DNA of 46,054 nt, from positions 54,511 through 100,564 of the forward strand of contig QZLH01000023.1 in NCBI GenBank assembly GCA_003833135.1, given 5' to 3'. How positions within the stretch are numbered: the first letter of the stretch is position 1; the number at the start of each line of letters is the position of its first letter. A program made the position numbers and the translations under genes. This document shows positions 1 to 10,897 of this stretch, piece by piece. The notes below the pieces were generated by a model. That model worked only from the letters and a program-made list of their open reading frames with translations, was not told the DNA's origin and searched no databases. The DNA comes from Oehlia diaphana. Taxonomy: Eukaryota; Glomeromycota; Glomeromycetes; Glomerales; Glomeraceae.

Positions 1-75
1 TATTATTCAGTAATATTTTACATACAATTCAATTTATTTATATCAAAAAATTTTTTTAATTATAAATGTTATGTT

Positions 76-92
76 TGGGGACGGAGTCCCCG
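76..92. repeat. GC-rich perfect hairpin
   Basis: GGGGAC and GTCCCC form perfect 6-base arms around a GGA loop, a GC-rich island in otherwise AT-rich sequence. It lies about 110 bases past the stop of the WD40-like fragment on the minus strand. It could be the end of a transposon or a structured 3' element; nothing more can be read from it. Confidence 0.5.
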
Positions 93-199
93 GCAAATCG
101 CATATTCTAGTTAATTATAAAGACTAATGTTAATATCGATTTTCTTCCGTGAAATTAGGTTATTAGAGGGTAATATTTTTAAGTTCATATTTATAGAAA

Positions 200-514
200 C
201 TAACTACTTAGGAGTGTCCTGTCATTATTAATATATGCAAGTTTCTTATCATCAGAAACACATATTTGGTTTATTTCATAATTTATTTTGACACTATCGT
301 TTGGTTTAAGTTGTCCTTCATCTACATCTTCGATATTCCAACCGACAACTGAATGATCTTCTTGACTATAAGTAACAAGATACCTTCCACCTGGTGATAT
401 TTCTATCTTAGTAATAGGTTTATTATTATGCGGTTTGTCAGTAATACTATTTCTATTGGATTCGATTATGTTATTAGTATTCATGGGGACAATATACGAA
501 GAAGCGTCATTCAT
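200..514 (-). pseudogene. WD40-like N-terminal fragment (truncated gene)
   Basis: A 104-residue reading frame begins with MNDASSYIVPMNTNNII and contains one WD40-like segment: ISPGGRYLVTYSQEDHSVVGW at about residues 39-59, then a second strand pattern ICVSDDKKLAYIN at about 84-96. The residue bias is that of real protein, not of AT-rich noise. I recall, without being able to check, that Rhizophagus genomes hold many paralogues with this kind of start, some continuing into long WD40 and membrane-channel regions. Here the frame stops at TAG soon after the first repeat, and no continuation is visible in the remaining 199 bases. It is probably a truncated paralogue; a GT..AG intron leading outside the window cannot be excluded (a possible donor GTAGTT overlaps the stop). 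Confidence 0.5.
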
Positions 515-3500
515 TTTTATTATTTGTATAAATTACAAATAATTTTTTTTTTTAAAAAAAAGAACGATTCTACCGATGATACTTTATATAAATTTGACGA
601 ACAATAAGAAAATTATAAAAAGAAAAGGAAACTGCGTAGATTCGTCTTTTTTAGAAAATTCCTGTTAGATAACTTGTATAACCTTATCGATAGAATTTTT
701 TTGTGGAAACTTAAAAACTATACGTACAGTAAGTGCAAACTTATCCTCTTTAGGGTCACGTCATTACGTCATAGCAGTTGCGTTAATGTGGCGTTTTTTG
801 AAATCAACATTTAATACAAGATACCCATTAATCAATTTTTACAACTGAATTATCACATAATAATATGTGGTTATGGCATACAGTATGTCATAACACGTCT
901 ATTCTTTTCAATAAATTTTAACATACAATACAAAAGAACGATCCAATTACATAATAAAAAATAAAAGTGGAATTAAAGCTTTAATTAGAGTGATTTTAAC
1001 AATATTATCACAAAATTTCCCACCCAAGTACCTAGTTTAGTATATAAATGGGTCATCATCCTTCCTTAGTTATTTACTGATCAGTTATATCCAATATGAA
1101 GATCACGTTATTAAATTTCGCGTCGTTTTATGACCGTATAGACATTTGTTATTATCGATCAGAAGATAATCGTAATTTAAATGAGCGGATAACCCACATT
1201 TTTTGAAAAACAAAAATTAATTTAGCAAAGTGACTGAAAGTACTTGTATTGCCGTATTACTTTTATTACGTACGGAATACTTTCATAAAAATTTAAGTTA
1301 TCTGAATATAAAAGCCGATTCTTTGTGACATCGTAATCTTAAATTCATATGGAATTGCATGGACTGCATACACGATATTTAATTTTCTTCTATGGAGTTT
1401 GATATCTATAAATTCCGTGAATTTTTTTAGTTTAAGGTTTTGTGTGTTAGCCTGCGCAAAAAATTTTTCTACACATTTTATATACTGTATTAAAATCTAT
1501 TTTTAATGAATATGACCTTTTCAAATAAATAAAACTAAGTGTAATAGCCTAATAAGATGTTTAAATGATATAAGCGATTTTTTTATAGTTTATAATGAAT
1601 ACAATGAGAATAATAGTTAAACTCTCAATCCATAACTTTCTGAAGGCAGAAAAGCATATGATAAAATTCTGTACGCCAAAATTAACGCCTATTGATAGAT
1701 TTGCAAATTAAAACAAGTGTTTGTTTTTGGAATTTCGTTGTGACATTTAAATCTTGTATAACTTCGCAGCATTATAATTTTGAATATAATGATAGGATGT
1801 TATGTAGTATTTAAAAAATAGATACAGTTGATTTTGAGCTGAGAGAATAGGACTCGAGTTACCGGAAAGATGGTGAAACTGAAAAAGCAAGCTTTTAATT
1901 ATTTAATTGTCCGGAACGAGCGAAGGTATCGATACTAAAAAAGAATTTCGCGAAAATTTTTTTTGAAAATTTTGAAAATAGAACAACAGATTTCAAATAT
2001 TTAGTATACTGTACAATTAATTTCGCTCCACGGTTTCCGTTTCTAATATTATGTACTCTACACGTAAATAAATTTAAAATGGTTCCTATTGATTTCTAAC
2101 AGGAGTGAAATCTTAAATATATGTCATTTTATAAAACACATTCTTGATATTATTCCATGAACTTAAGGTTTGAACAATATCATAGTAACGTTTAACACGC
2201 ACGATAATATAATAATGTGATTATCGGTTTCCCAAATTGAGAGTGGCTATCTTATAATACCCACAAAATAGTGAAACATTCGTGGCCCGCATTTTAATTC
2301 ATAACTGTTTCACTGGTTATATGTGGAAAATTTGTCAATGTAGAAATATTTTCAAAATTATTCCACACTAATATTTTAAAACTTACCGAGACCAAACGGT
2401 GTCATTGCATACGCTATTACGCGTTCTTCAAGAAAGCCAAACATAATTTCCTCGTTGGTCAAGAATTCAAAACGAAACCTTTTCGATTACGAGCCTTTAA
2501 GATGGTGAACTGGACCAAATCAACTGGCCTTTTGAATGTGAAGATGTAAACAGATATTCAATTAATACAATGATAGCGATACATTTCAGATTTCCTATGA
2601 TAAAACTTTTTGCATTTTTTTGATTCCTTTTTGATTAACCAAATATCTTTTTTTTTTTTGGTTGACTTACTAATCTTTTTCTTCTTATACGATATTCTTC
2701 ATATTACGTCGTTCCTGATGACTAATTGAACTTAGATTGCAAAATTTTATTATCTAATACCCTTGTTGGTCATGAATTCAAGACGACTACCTCTTCAGAA
2801 AGGAACTAATGCGGAAAACGAATCAGGCGGTGATCTTACCATCTTGTTTCGTCGGGTAACGTAATTTTAGAAGTTTGATGCAATTAATTGTGGAAAAGAA
2901 GCCATACGAGAATCTTTTAATCATTTAAAGTAATTCGATTAGCGTTATATGAAGGCTCGGAAGTGTTTTATTAAAAAAAAAAATGCACTTAATCGGTTCA
3001 TTTCGAAAATTATAGTATGAGATTTCATCAGTTATCAGTTGCTTGTATTGTGCGTGCTTGAAATATAAAAAAATTTGTGAATATCAAACCCAATAATATA
3101 ACAGCAGCAAAATAACTGTTCATACTTTGTCAATTGTGAAAATGAACTTATAAAGGAATAATAGCATCTATTTTCAAATGGCAAGACTGCGCGTCCATCC
3201 AGTACGACAACTTAAATAAACAATCACAGCTTTATATCTCACTGCAGTCTTTTTCTTAATAATTCCAAGCTTGAAAACCCTTTGTAAATAATTATTGACT
3301 TGTCAACAACATGTTATAAGTTCTTGGAAGAAAAAAAATGTTAATGACATATTGATCGAGAGAAAGTTGAATTCACAGAATTTTACTTAATTTAGCCACA
3401 TTTATATTCAAAATTAGTAAGCTTTTCTTAAAAATTAATTTAATCATGATATTTCCTTCGATTTTCAAATGATTTCAAATAATCAAACTCTTCGTGAATG

Positions 3501-4914
3501 TAAGACAACAAGTGTGACAAATAAAATGAGATACAGTATGTGACGTCGCTGGCTAGTTTACCTTACTGAAGACATTTATTAAAGAAGTATAAAAACAAAA
3601 GATCGGGCTGATTACTACACTATAGAAAATGACTATTTGAAAAACTAGCGTCATGTCTAATCAAATGTACATGTAAAATTACTTTGGCTGGCAAAAAGTA
3701 AATGTGTATTATATACCATATTTATAAATAAGGGTCGTGAATCAAAAATTTAACTATATAAAAGACCTAATACTATTAATAAAATTTTATCTTCTTCACC
3801 CTGTCCAAAACTCACCTATGAAGATACAATAGAAGAATACTAAATATACTATATCCTCCAAAAAAATGGTTACGGAATTAATTGGCAACTTAGCCTTTAT
3901 TCATTTATCGATTTTGATACGTATTGGCGCAGTATCTTTGTTCAACAATGCTGCGCCGATTTATGCATTGTGAAATTTTATTGATCTTTTGAGTTGATAT
4001 GACTTGGTTGGTTACGGAGAACAGCGAATAAATACCGCATGCAGTTAATCTATCTATAACAGATAATGACAATCATTTTTCATATTTTTTAAAATATACG
4101 CGTGAGATAATGTCGAAATTGTATTGTTAATAAATTAAAAACAATAAAATACGTAATGTTGATTTACTACATAGGCGCAAAATTAAGATTTGGTACAAAA
4201 TTATTAAGCGATGAAATATTCGATCTTTTTACGGAAAATAATTTCGATCTATCGAATATATAGGAATTGTTCTTTTATAATACTATTCATAAAATACTTA
4301 ATAATCAAACTCAGACATTAAATATTCTTATGAATAGTAGAAATTATATTTTTGAACAAATAATGAATCAAATTGGGGATAAGGAGGACGCTCGGAGAAA
4401 GAAAAGAAATTCCTCGTTGTATATATAATATTGAAAAATCATATGATACAACATTCGTAGAAGGAAAAATATTAAATTTATATAATGATATATAAAGTAG
4501 ATGTAGCGAGATATGCACATGATTTCGTTGTCTTTTAAATCATTGCTAAATAAGGTTTATCAATTCTAATTTGTTTATAATATTTTCGTGTATGAATTTC
4601 TTCTGAATTGAAACAACAAAACAATAGAAATCTTTTAGGTTGATCTATGCTCAAATGTTACACATTGGTCCCAGTCCAAAACTAATTTGTCGTTCGTTCC
4701 TGAGTTACGTTACAGTATGTGAGTATGACCACACACAAAATTATTTGGATAGAGTAAGAATTCTTATTGGACAAAATTTTTTTTTAAAAAATTCATTTTT
4801 TTCTTTTTGTCAGTTCCTAGATGAATTCGCGGCTATAAAAACTACAGATATAAAAAGGGCTTCATTCAACAAAAAAAAATTGTTTCTCTTCCTTTAAAAA
4901 TTTTCTTATTTATT
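515..4914. other. 4.4-kb intergenic stretch, no recognisable gene
   Basis: All frames are short and broken, and no tRNA-like or protein-family signal was found. A 7-base-arm hairpin (GGCGCAG at 3926-3932, CTGCGCC at 3951-3957) stands out by GC content. Two related segments near 2450-2490 and 2761-2800 share the pattern TTGGTCAAGAATTCAAAACG / TTGGTCATGAATTCAAGACG, which suggests worn dispersed repeats. Short frames at 4318-4518 and 4640-4897 have no protein-like composition and are taken as chance. Confidence 0.6.
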
Positions 4915-5432
4915 ATGATGAATCATAATAATCCCCCTTTAAATAATAATATCAATAATATCCAAGATAGATTTATTATTGATAATGGTGGGTTTAATAT
5001 TTATTCTAGTAATTTACCACAAACAAATGTTATGCAAATAGAACAACATTCATCAAATAATACTCTTAATAACAACTTAAATATCCCTTATGGTATTTCC
5101 GCAATGAGAGATAATATTATTCCAGTATCTTACGCAATTAATGATTATGAACGACAATCCATTACCCCTTCTATAAATAATAATGAACGTGTTATTTCAA
5201 CATCTATGCAATCTTATCCTGATGCAAACTCATCAAATTCATCCTATACGCCATATCATTCCAACCATAATCCCGGAACATTTAGATTTGAGATTCCGGG
5301 ATTCAATTTCAACAGGAGCATACTTACTCAAATATCACTAATGATAATTCGCACACTCAATTTCAACAACAACAACAAAATTTTCTTGATGTAAATGGTT
5401 CATTTATCAATTTCAATAACTTTCGTGGATAA
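4915..5432 (+). pseudogene. Asparagine/glutamine-rich protein, frame broken once
   Basis: The frame opens with MMNHNNPPLNNNINNIQDRF and continues as a low-complexity Asn/Ser/Gln-rich chain to GTFRFEIPGF near residue 125-133. After that, the reading frame from 4915 gives an ordinary-looking Ile/Leu-rich tail that stops at 5394. The frame starting at codon 5292 instead continues the same composition (QEHTYSNITNDN, then FQQQQQNFLDV and FINFNNFRG) to TAA at 5430-5432. That frame is closed by TAG and TGA just upstream, so the switch lies between about 5292 and 5316. I found no GT..AG intron that joins the two parts in frame. Such Asn-rich chains are common in activation regions of fungal transcription factors, but there is no DNA-binding domain here and the function is unknown. 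Confidence 0.55.
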
Positions 5433-5691
5433 CTCTTTCTATTTAAGTAATATAACATACTGTATACTATACTATATGCTATTCTACACATCTATTTTTC
5501 CTATCATTAAACGTTATTTTATTTTGATATTTTTATATAAGGAGAATTTTATAAGTTATTTATTAGCAATATTTATTATTAAGGTTAATTTATGATGTAT
5601 TATCATGATTAAATAAAATTTATCGTTAAAACAATTAAAACTACTTTTATGTGAAGTTTAATGGACTGATGACGGTCTGATTTTCCATTTT

Positions 5692-6005
5692 CCAAAATTC
5701 TTGTAGAGAATCGTAAGCGCTTTTTAATAACCTTTCTCAGAAATACTCACCAAACTAAAGGCTGCTTTGTTATCAATTTGGCCTCTTTTTTTCTAACATT
5801 CACTTTATGTATTTTATCTTTCGAAGAACAATCGCTTTATGATGAATTTTTAAAGCAAACTAATTTATATGAGAATTATAAAGCTTAATTTAGACTCATT
5901 TTCTTAAGGAATAAGGTGAACGAGCTAACTTTGTGCTTTCTTATTATAATTTTTTTTTAAAAGATGAGATTTTTTTTTACAAAAAAATGCAGGATCGCCT
6001 ATCAA
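5692..6005 (+). repeat. Diverged direct repeat, copy A
   Basis: Starts at CAAAATTCTTGTAGAG and ends at GCAGGATCGCCTATCA. It shares with copy B, in the same order, GCTTTTTAATAACC, CACTAAACTAAAG-like, ATTTAT-TGAGAATTATAAAGCTT, TTTCTTATTATAAT and the GATCGCCTATCA end. The order and spacing show a true ~320-base duplication with several small indels. Confidence 0.7.
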
Positions 6006-6241
6006 TAATATGACCAGAGTTGATACGTTGAGGCCATACCAATTGGATTTTCTGTTTAACACGAATTTTTATTGAAAAAAGGGGGGGGGGTGCCAAAAAT
6101 AATTTTCAAAATTTTTTTAAATTATTGTTAACTATCAAATTTTGAAAATATAAGAAAGAGAGGGAGAGGAGTAAAAAACAATAAAAAACAGACTTTTTTT
6201 TGAAGGGAGGGGAGGGGGGGGATTTGTTAAACGGAAAAATT

Positions 6242-6582
6242 CAAAATTGTAGAGGAGAATCGTTGATCGTGTGCTTTTTAATAACCCTCAGGAACACTCA
6301 CTAAACTAAAGATTGTTTTTAGCAATTTATTTAACACTTACCTTATGTGATCTCTGAACTTTGCTTTAAAATTTTCTACCGTTCTTTGAAAGATAAACTA
6401 ATTTATGTGAGAATTATAAAGCTTTAATTTGGGCCAACATTAACTAACTTTTTGTAGGGGATAAACGAGGTAGTAGTACTCCGTGACTTTCTTATTATAA
6501 TACCTATATAAATTATGCAAGCTTAATTTTTTTAAAAAAGGGATGAGAATTTTTTTTAAAAAAAATGCAGGATCGCCTATCA
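6242..6582 (+). repeat. Diverged direct repeat, copy B
   Basis: Second copy of the preceding unit, about 550 bases further on, with the same ordered blocks and the same GCAGGATCGCCTATCA end. Between the copies are ~240 bases with long G-runs. No coding sequence lies inside or between them, so whether these are remnant LTRs of a small element or a plain tandem duplication cannot be decided. Confidence 0.7.
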
Positions 6583-7836
6583 TTCTTAGAGATCTAACTA
6601 ATAATCTCAAATATAATGCATTATAAATAATTAGCACATTAAATTTAAGAAAATCCTAGTATACTTATATATTTGAAGACCCTGTTAAAATGTATATTAA
6701 GAAGTAATTGTAGTACGATACGCTAGTTGCGAAGAATTACAAAAATTATGTACGACGACAGAACATAATATATCTAATACTTCCTCAAAAATAAAGTTTT
6801 TGATTTCTGAAGTTCTGAACAAATGAATAAATTATCATAATAATTGCACGTAACTTTCAATGCTACTCAATTAATTTGCTTCGAACTCGCATAACTGATA
6901 ATTTTTTTGCCGTTCATATTGATATACTGTACCTTAATTATGGGTATACAATTTCGATAATTAAAGAGGTGAATTTTTGAAATAAATTGGATACTATTTA
7001 TTATATATTTATTTTTATGATCAAAAATATAACAGATTTTCATATTTGTAATATTTGTTTTAAGATTTTGATAAAATTTTAACGGAAAATTTATTTTATA
7101 TTATCAATTATGAATAACAAAAGATAATATAGCTCGTTTTACAAAACAAAAGGATTTCAACCAATGTTAATAATTGATCGACTTTAACATTTGGTACAAC
7201 GTTATGTGATTCAATTTTTCTACTGATTTGTAAACGGACGGGTACTTATTAAATTACTTTCCTTATATTGTGGTAGTTAATTAAACTCGTGTAACAATCC
7301 ATAAAGATCACATTTTTACACAACATAAAAATATAAGAATTTTCTCCAACCCTTTTATTTTTTTCATAAAAAAGAAATGATTCAAAGTAAGTAATGCATT
7401 AAACCTTTTATGTATGATGATGTTTTCTTTGAAAAATATTCTTTCTAAAGAAAAATAATAAATTTAAAAAAAAGAAGGTTACATTAAAAAAAAAAGAGGT
7501 AATAAAAAAGGTTACAACAAAATAAAAAAGTAAAATAAATAATCTTTATGTATTGGTTGGGTTTAATTGTTACATTGTTTACGAAAACGTAAATTTTATT
7601 TTTAATTAAAAAATTCCTAATGAATAATATTTTATGTGTATTATTGTAAGTATGTATATTATTTCATTAAATCTGTATTCTGTAACTGTCGTACATTTGT
7701 ATGTCGTATTTCAAATTCGTTCATGTGCATTTTCGGTTGTTTATTTCATATAAAATGAAAACCGAATTTTTTTTTGAATTTTTTTTTTGTGAAATAATTA
7801 TCTCTCCCATTTCCTTCTCCCCACCTCTCTTTATTT

Positions 7837-7864
7837 TTCCTTCCTTCCTTCCTTCCTTCCTTCC
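7837..7864. repeat. (TTCC)7 microsatellite
   Basis: Seven perfect TTCC units in a pyrimidine-rich stretch that continues with imperfect CTTT units, ~165 bases upstream of the secreted-protein start codon. Confidence 0.9.
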
Positions 7865-8027
7865 TTTCTTTCTATCCTCTATTAAAAAATTTTTTCTTGA
7901 TGTTATTCAAGATTAAATTTCTTAATTAAAATCATCCATTCATTCATTCACTTATTACCGTAATTTTTTTAAACTTAAAAATAAAAATTTTTTAATAATT
8001 ACCTTTTAAAAAAAAAAAATTTTAAAT

Positions 8028-8867
8028 ATGGGAAGAAGAAAATTATTTAATGGACCTCTCTCTTTAGTATTAACGTTAATAACGTTATTATTTTTGATAT
8101 CATTTGTTGTTGGTCAAGCACCTGGAGCTGCTCCTGCTCCCGCTCCCGCAAAAGCCCCTGCTAAGGAAGAAGATGCTAAAAAAACCAAAGAACCCGCAAA
8201 AGCCAATAATAAAGCTCCAGCTAAAGAAGCTAAAGGAAAAGCAAAAGATGATGATGATGCAAAGGATGCAAAGGGTAAAGATGCAAAGGATGCAAAGGAT
8301 GCAAAGGGTGCAAAGGGTGCAAAAGATGCAAAGGGTGCAAAAAATGCAAAGGTTGACCCTAAAGCTGCTAAAGCTCCAGCTCCCCCAGCTGCCGCAGCTC
8401 CACCACCTCCACCACCTCCACCAGTTCCAGTTCCAGTTCCAACTCCAGACCCAAATTTAGCAAAACAATGTAATGATTGTTGGACTAATAAGAGATCAGA
8501 ATTACCAGCTTGTAAAGGAATATCGAAGGAGGAATTTACAGCATTTAATAAATCACCTAATTCACCAAAAGTTGCCAGTTGTTTATGTTTATTTGCCAAT
8601 AGTATGGCATCAGTTTTTGAAAATGAATGTAGCGCCGTTTGCGTTGATCAAAAACTTATTACCGACCTCAATAATCAAGCATCTCAATATAAAACTGCTT
8701 ATAAATGTGATGATAAAGGTAATTCTATATTGGGCGCTAGTAATAAACTTGTTGAAGGATCTGGAAATCAAACAGCCTCTGCCATTTCAAATAATATTAA
8801 TGAAAATAATATGATCCTCGGATTATCTTTCATGATTGGAATGGTTTCATTCTTAATCTTTAATTAA
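8028..8867 (+). CDS. Secreted, probably GPI-anchored 8-cysteine surface protein
   Basis: A single-exon frame of 279 residues. Residues 1-30 are a signal peptide (basic MGRRK, then a hydrophobic run LSLVLTLITLLFLISFVVG). Residues 31-110 are a low-complexity Ala/Lys/Asp/Pro linker with DAK/GAK triplets encoded by a 9-base repeat (GATGCAAAG). Residues 118-143 are a polyproline-valine stretch. Residues 148-227 hold eight cysteines (148, 151, 162, 185, 187, 201, 205, 227), a spacing consistent with four disulfides. The C-terminus (262-279) is a hydrophobic tail with no charged end, typical of a GPI signal, preceded by a Ser/Gly/Asn-rich possible omega region near 244-250. It is most likely a plasma-membrane or cell-wall protein; the cysteine spacing does not fit CFEM well and I do not recognise the family. 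The start is the first ATG, right before the signal peptide. Confidence 0.85.
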   Translation: MGRRKLFNGPLSLVLTLITLLFLISFVVGQAPGAAPAPAPAKAPAKEEDAKKTKEPAKANNKAPAKEAKGKAKDDDDAKDAKGKDAKDAKDAKGAKGAKDAKGAKNAKVDPKAAKAPAPPAAAAPPPPPPPPVPVPVPTPDPNLAKQCNDCWTNKRSELPACKGISKEEFTAFNKSPNSPKVASCLCLFANSMASVFENECSAVCVDQKLITDLNNQASQYKTAYKCDDKGNSILGASNKLVEGSGNQTASAISNNINENNMILGLSFMIGMVSFLIFN

Positions 8868-10470
8868 AAAAAATAATTTATTATAAAAGTAATTTTTTAT
8901 ATATATATATATAGTGATTACACCTGGGGTGTTTATTATTTCATTTGTATCTTTTGATTTTGTAGAATACATTTTTATAGAATATTTGGGTTTTTTTTTT
9001 AGCTAATTATAATAATTTTTAATTACGGTAATTTATTAAACAACTCTTTACTTTCTATATAAGAAACGTAAATTTTTATTAAATTTGTTAAAATTTTTTT
9101 TTTTTCAATTGTTTTAATTGTTCCATGTTTGATTTGAGTGTATTCATGCTTTAATTTACTCTATCATGCTTCTTACGCACATTAATCCATTCGTTGAAGA
9201 CAATTTAACGTGTAATATTTTGTAACACAATGTGTTTATATGCAAAGTGCAAAGACAAAGAGGGGTTAAGTTTTGTATTAGGTCAAGAAAAACAATGTTT
9301 CCCTTGTCTGCTCTCATCTGTGATTCTAGAAATCGAAGATTCAGAGTATTCAGCGATCCTATTATTAAATAAAAGGTATATAACCATCTTGATAATCGAG
9401 TTTATGGGTAATAAATTTAATTATTAGGTAACATATCCGATAACATGTAAACGAATAAATAAATTTTTTTTCTTTATTGAATTACCAATTTGATCTATCT
9501 TGATAATAGCATCTAACTAAAAGAATATAAACCTTGACCTTTATCTGTTTGCGGTTAATTTATGAAAAAATCATATAATTGGTTTAAACTGCGTACAAAT
9601 GTGTAATGTGTAATGATGTAATTTCATAATGGATTAAGTATTACAAGGTCTTCTTGTAATTTTATAAAGAAAAATCGAAAAAGAATATTAGTTTGCATGA
9701 TCGAACGAAACATTATTAATTCTTTTACAAATGTAACCAAAGTATATATTTTTTGCGTTCTAGTTCATGTTACTATTTTAATTTCTCACATGGTGTTCAA
9801 GCTAACTATTGAAAATGAAATTAATTGATATCGATTCACAAATTTTGAATGTTTATATTGAATCGGTCATATTTCGATTCTAGAATACATACCGTACCGC
9901 ACTGCATAAGTTATCCTCCCCCCCTTTAAAAAAATATCTCAATCTATCAAATTCGTAATACGTACAGTAGCAGTTGTTTTATGCCGTATAATAAAGGGTG
10001 TGACGATAGTTAATAGATATTAGGTAATATTTTAGGGGGAGGGTTAATACAAAAGCATTTTTATTGGTCAAAATCAATATATTATGTAATTGAATATTAT
10101 TGGTTTACTCAAGGGAAAAGCTTCTTATATATTTTAGTATTATCAGGATGGAAGTTGTAAGTTGTAACCGAAATTCGTATTATACCCGGGATATGTTGTG
10201 CAGTGCGATTCGGCCCTTTTTATTATATAGTGGTGAATGGTAATTTATTAATTCCATTAAATATATATACACAGTATTAAATAATTATTTTCTACAGACG
10301 TTCAACAGTGAAATTCATCATTTGGAATACAGAATTTTTGATTTTCCAATTCATCAATATCCTCGATACTATATAAAAGTCGGTTATCGGAATGATTTAA
10401 TTCGATAATAGATAAATTTTATCCCATTATCTGTTGTTGTATTGTACAATATTTAAATTTTTAAATATTA
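8868..10470. other. Intergenic stretch, no gene seen
   Basis: AT-rich 3' flank of the surface-protein gene followed by sequence with only short broken frames. The 65-codon frame at 9230-9427 lacks any family motif and is treated as chance. It ends at the TA that flanks the MITE beginning at 10471. Confidence 0.55.
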
Positions 10471-10666
10471 CAGTCAACTCTCTCTAAGTGCACTCTCTCT
10501 AAGTGCACGTATTATATATTTTTTCTCTAAATGCACCCTCTTACTCAGTCCCAAGTATATAGAGACCATATAAAATTTTCTTCTCTAAATGCACTTCCTC
10601 TCTAATGCATGTTCTTTCAAATTTCATTATGGTCCCAAAGGATGTGCACTTAGAGAGAGTTGACTG
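10471..10666. mobile_element. 196-bp MITE with perfect 23-base TIRs and TA target duplication
   Basis: The first 23 bases (CAGTCAACTC...GTGCAC) are the exact reverse complement of the last 23 (10644-10666). TA flanks both sides (10469-10470, 10667-10668). The CAGT start and TA duplication are features of the pogo/Tigger branch of Tc1/mariner elements. There is no transposase inside, so it is non-autonomous. The TIR core, TCTCTAAGTGCA, recurs inside the element: immediately after the left TIR and as TCTCTAAATGCA near 10525 and 10583, with a shorter form near 10594. It sits 231 bases upstream of the start codon of the next gene and so lies in its promoter region. Confidence 0.9.
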
Positions 10667-10897
10667 TAGCTATTTATTTATATTATTCCGATCTTATAAG
10701 AATAGACATTATAATAATTTTGGCCAAATATCAAATTTTGGCAAAACTTAGCACCAGGCGTAACGCCGATCGGTTGAATTAAATACACTTATACACATGA
10801 TAATTGATAATCAGCAACTTTGTGCTACGTCAATTAAATATAAAAATGATATACTAGAAAAACGATCGACTTTTTTTTTTTTCTCTTTCCATTTAAA

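Larger units (their letters stand above)
5433..8027. other. Intergenic stretch with repeats, no gene seen
   Basis: It holds a pair of diverged direct repeats (listed separately), G-runs at about 6080-6090 and 6204-6222, and a (TTCC)7 microsatellite at 7837-7864. Short frames at 5395-5595, 6440-6637 and 7701-7916 are chance readings of A/T-rich or microsatellite sequence. The last ~100 bases are the AT-rich leader of the secreted-protein gene at 8028. Confidence 0.6.

Noticed and set aside
4640..4897. Plus-strand frame just before the Asn-rich gene, considered as its first exon
   Set aside because: Composition is unlike the Asn-rich part and it runs through poly-T and poly-A tracts; more likely leader sequence.
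8114..8599. 161-codon minus-strand frame rich in Ala/Gly/Phe/Ser
   Set aside because: It is the antisense shadow of the Lys/Ala/Pro-rich secreted protein; the repeats on the plus strand force it open.
8104..8814. Two further plus-strand frames inside the secreted-protein gene
   Set aside because: They are other-frame readings of the same repeats (KMQRMQ, LQLPQLPQ) and lack a signal peptide or domain.
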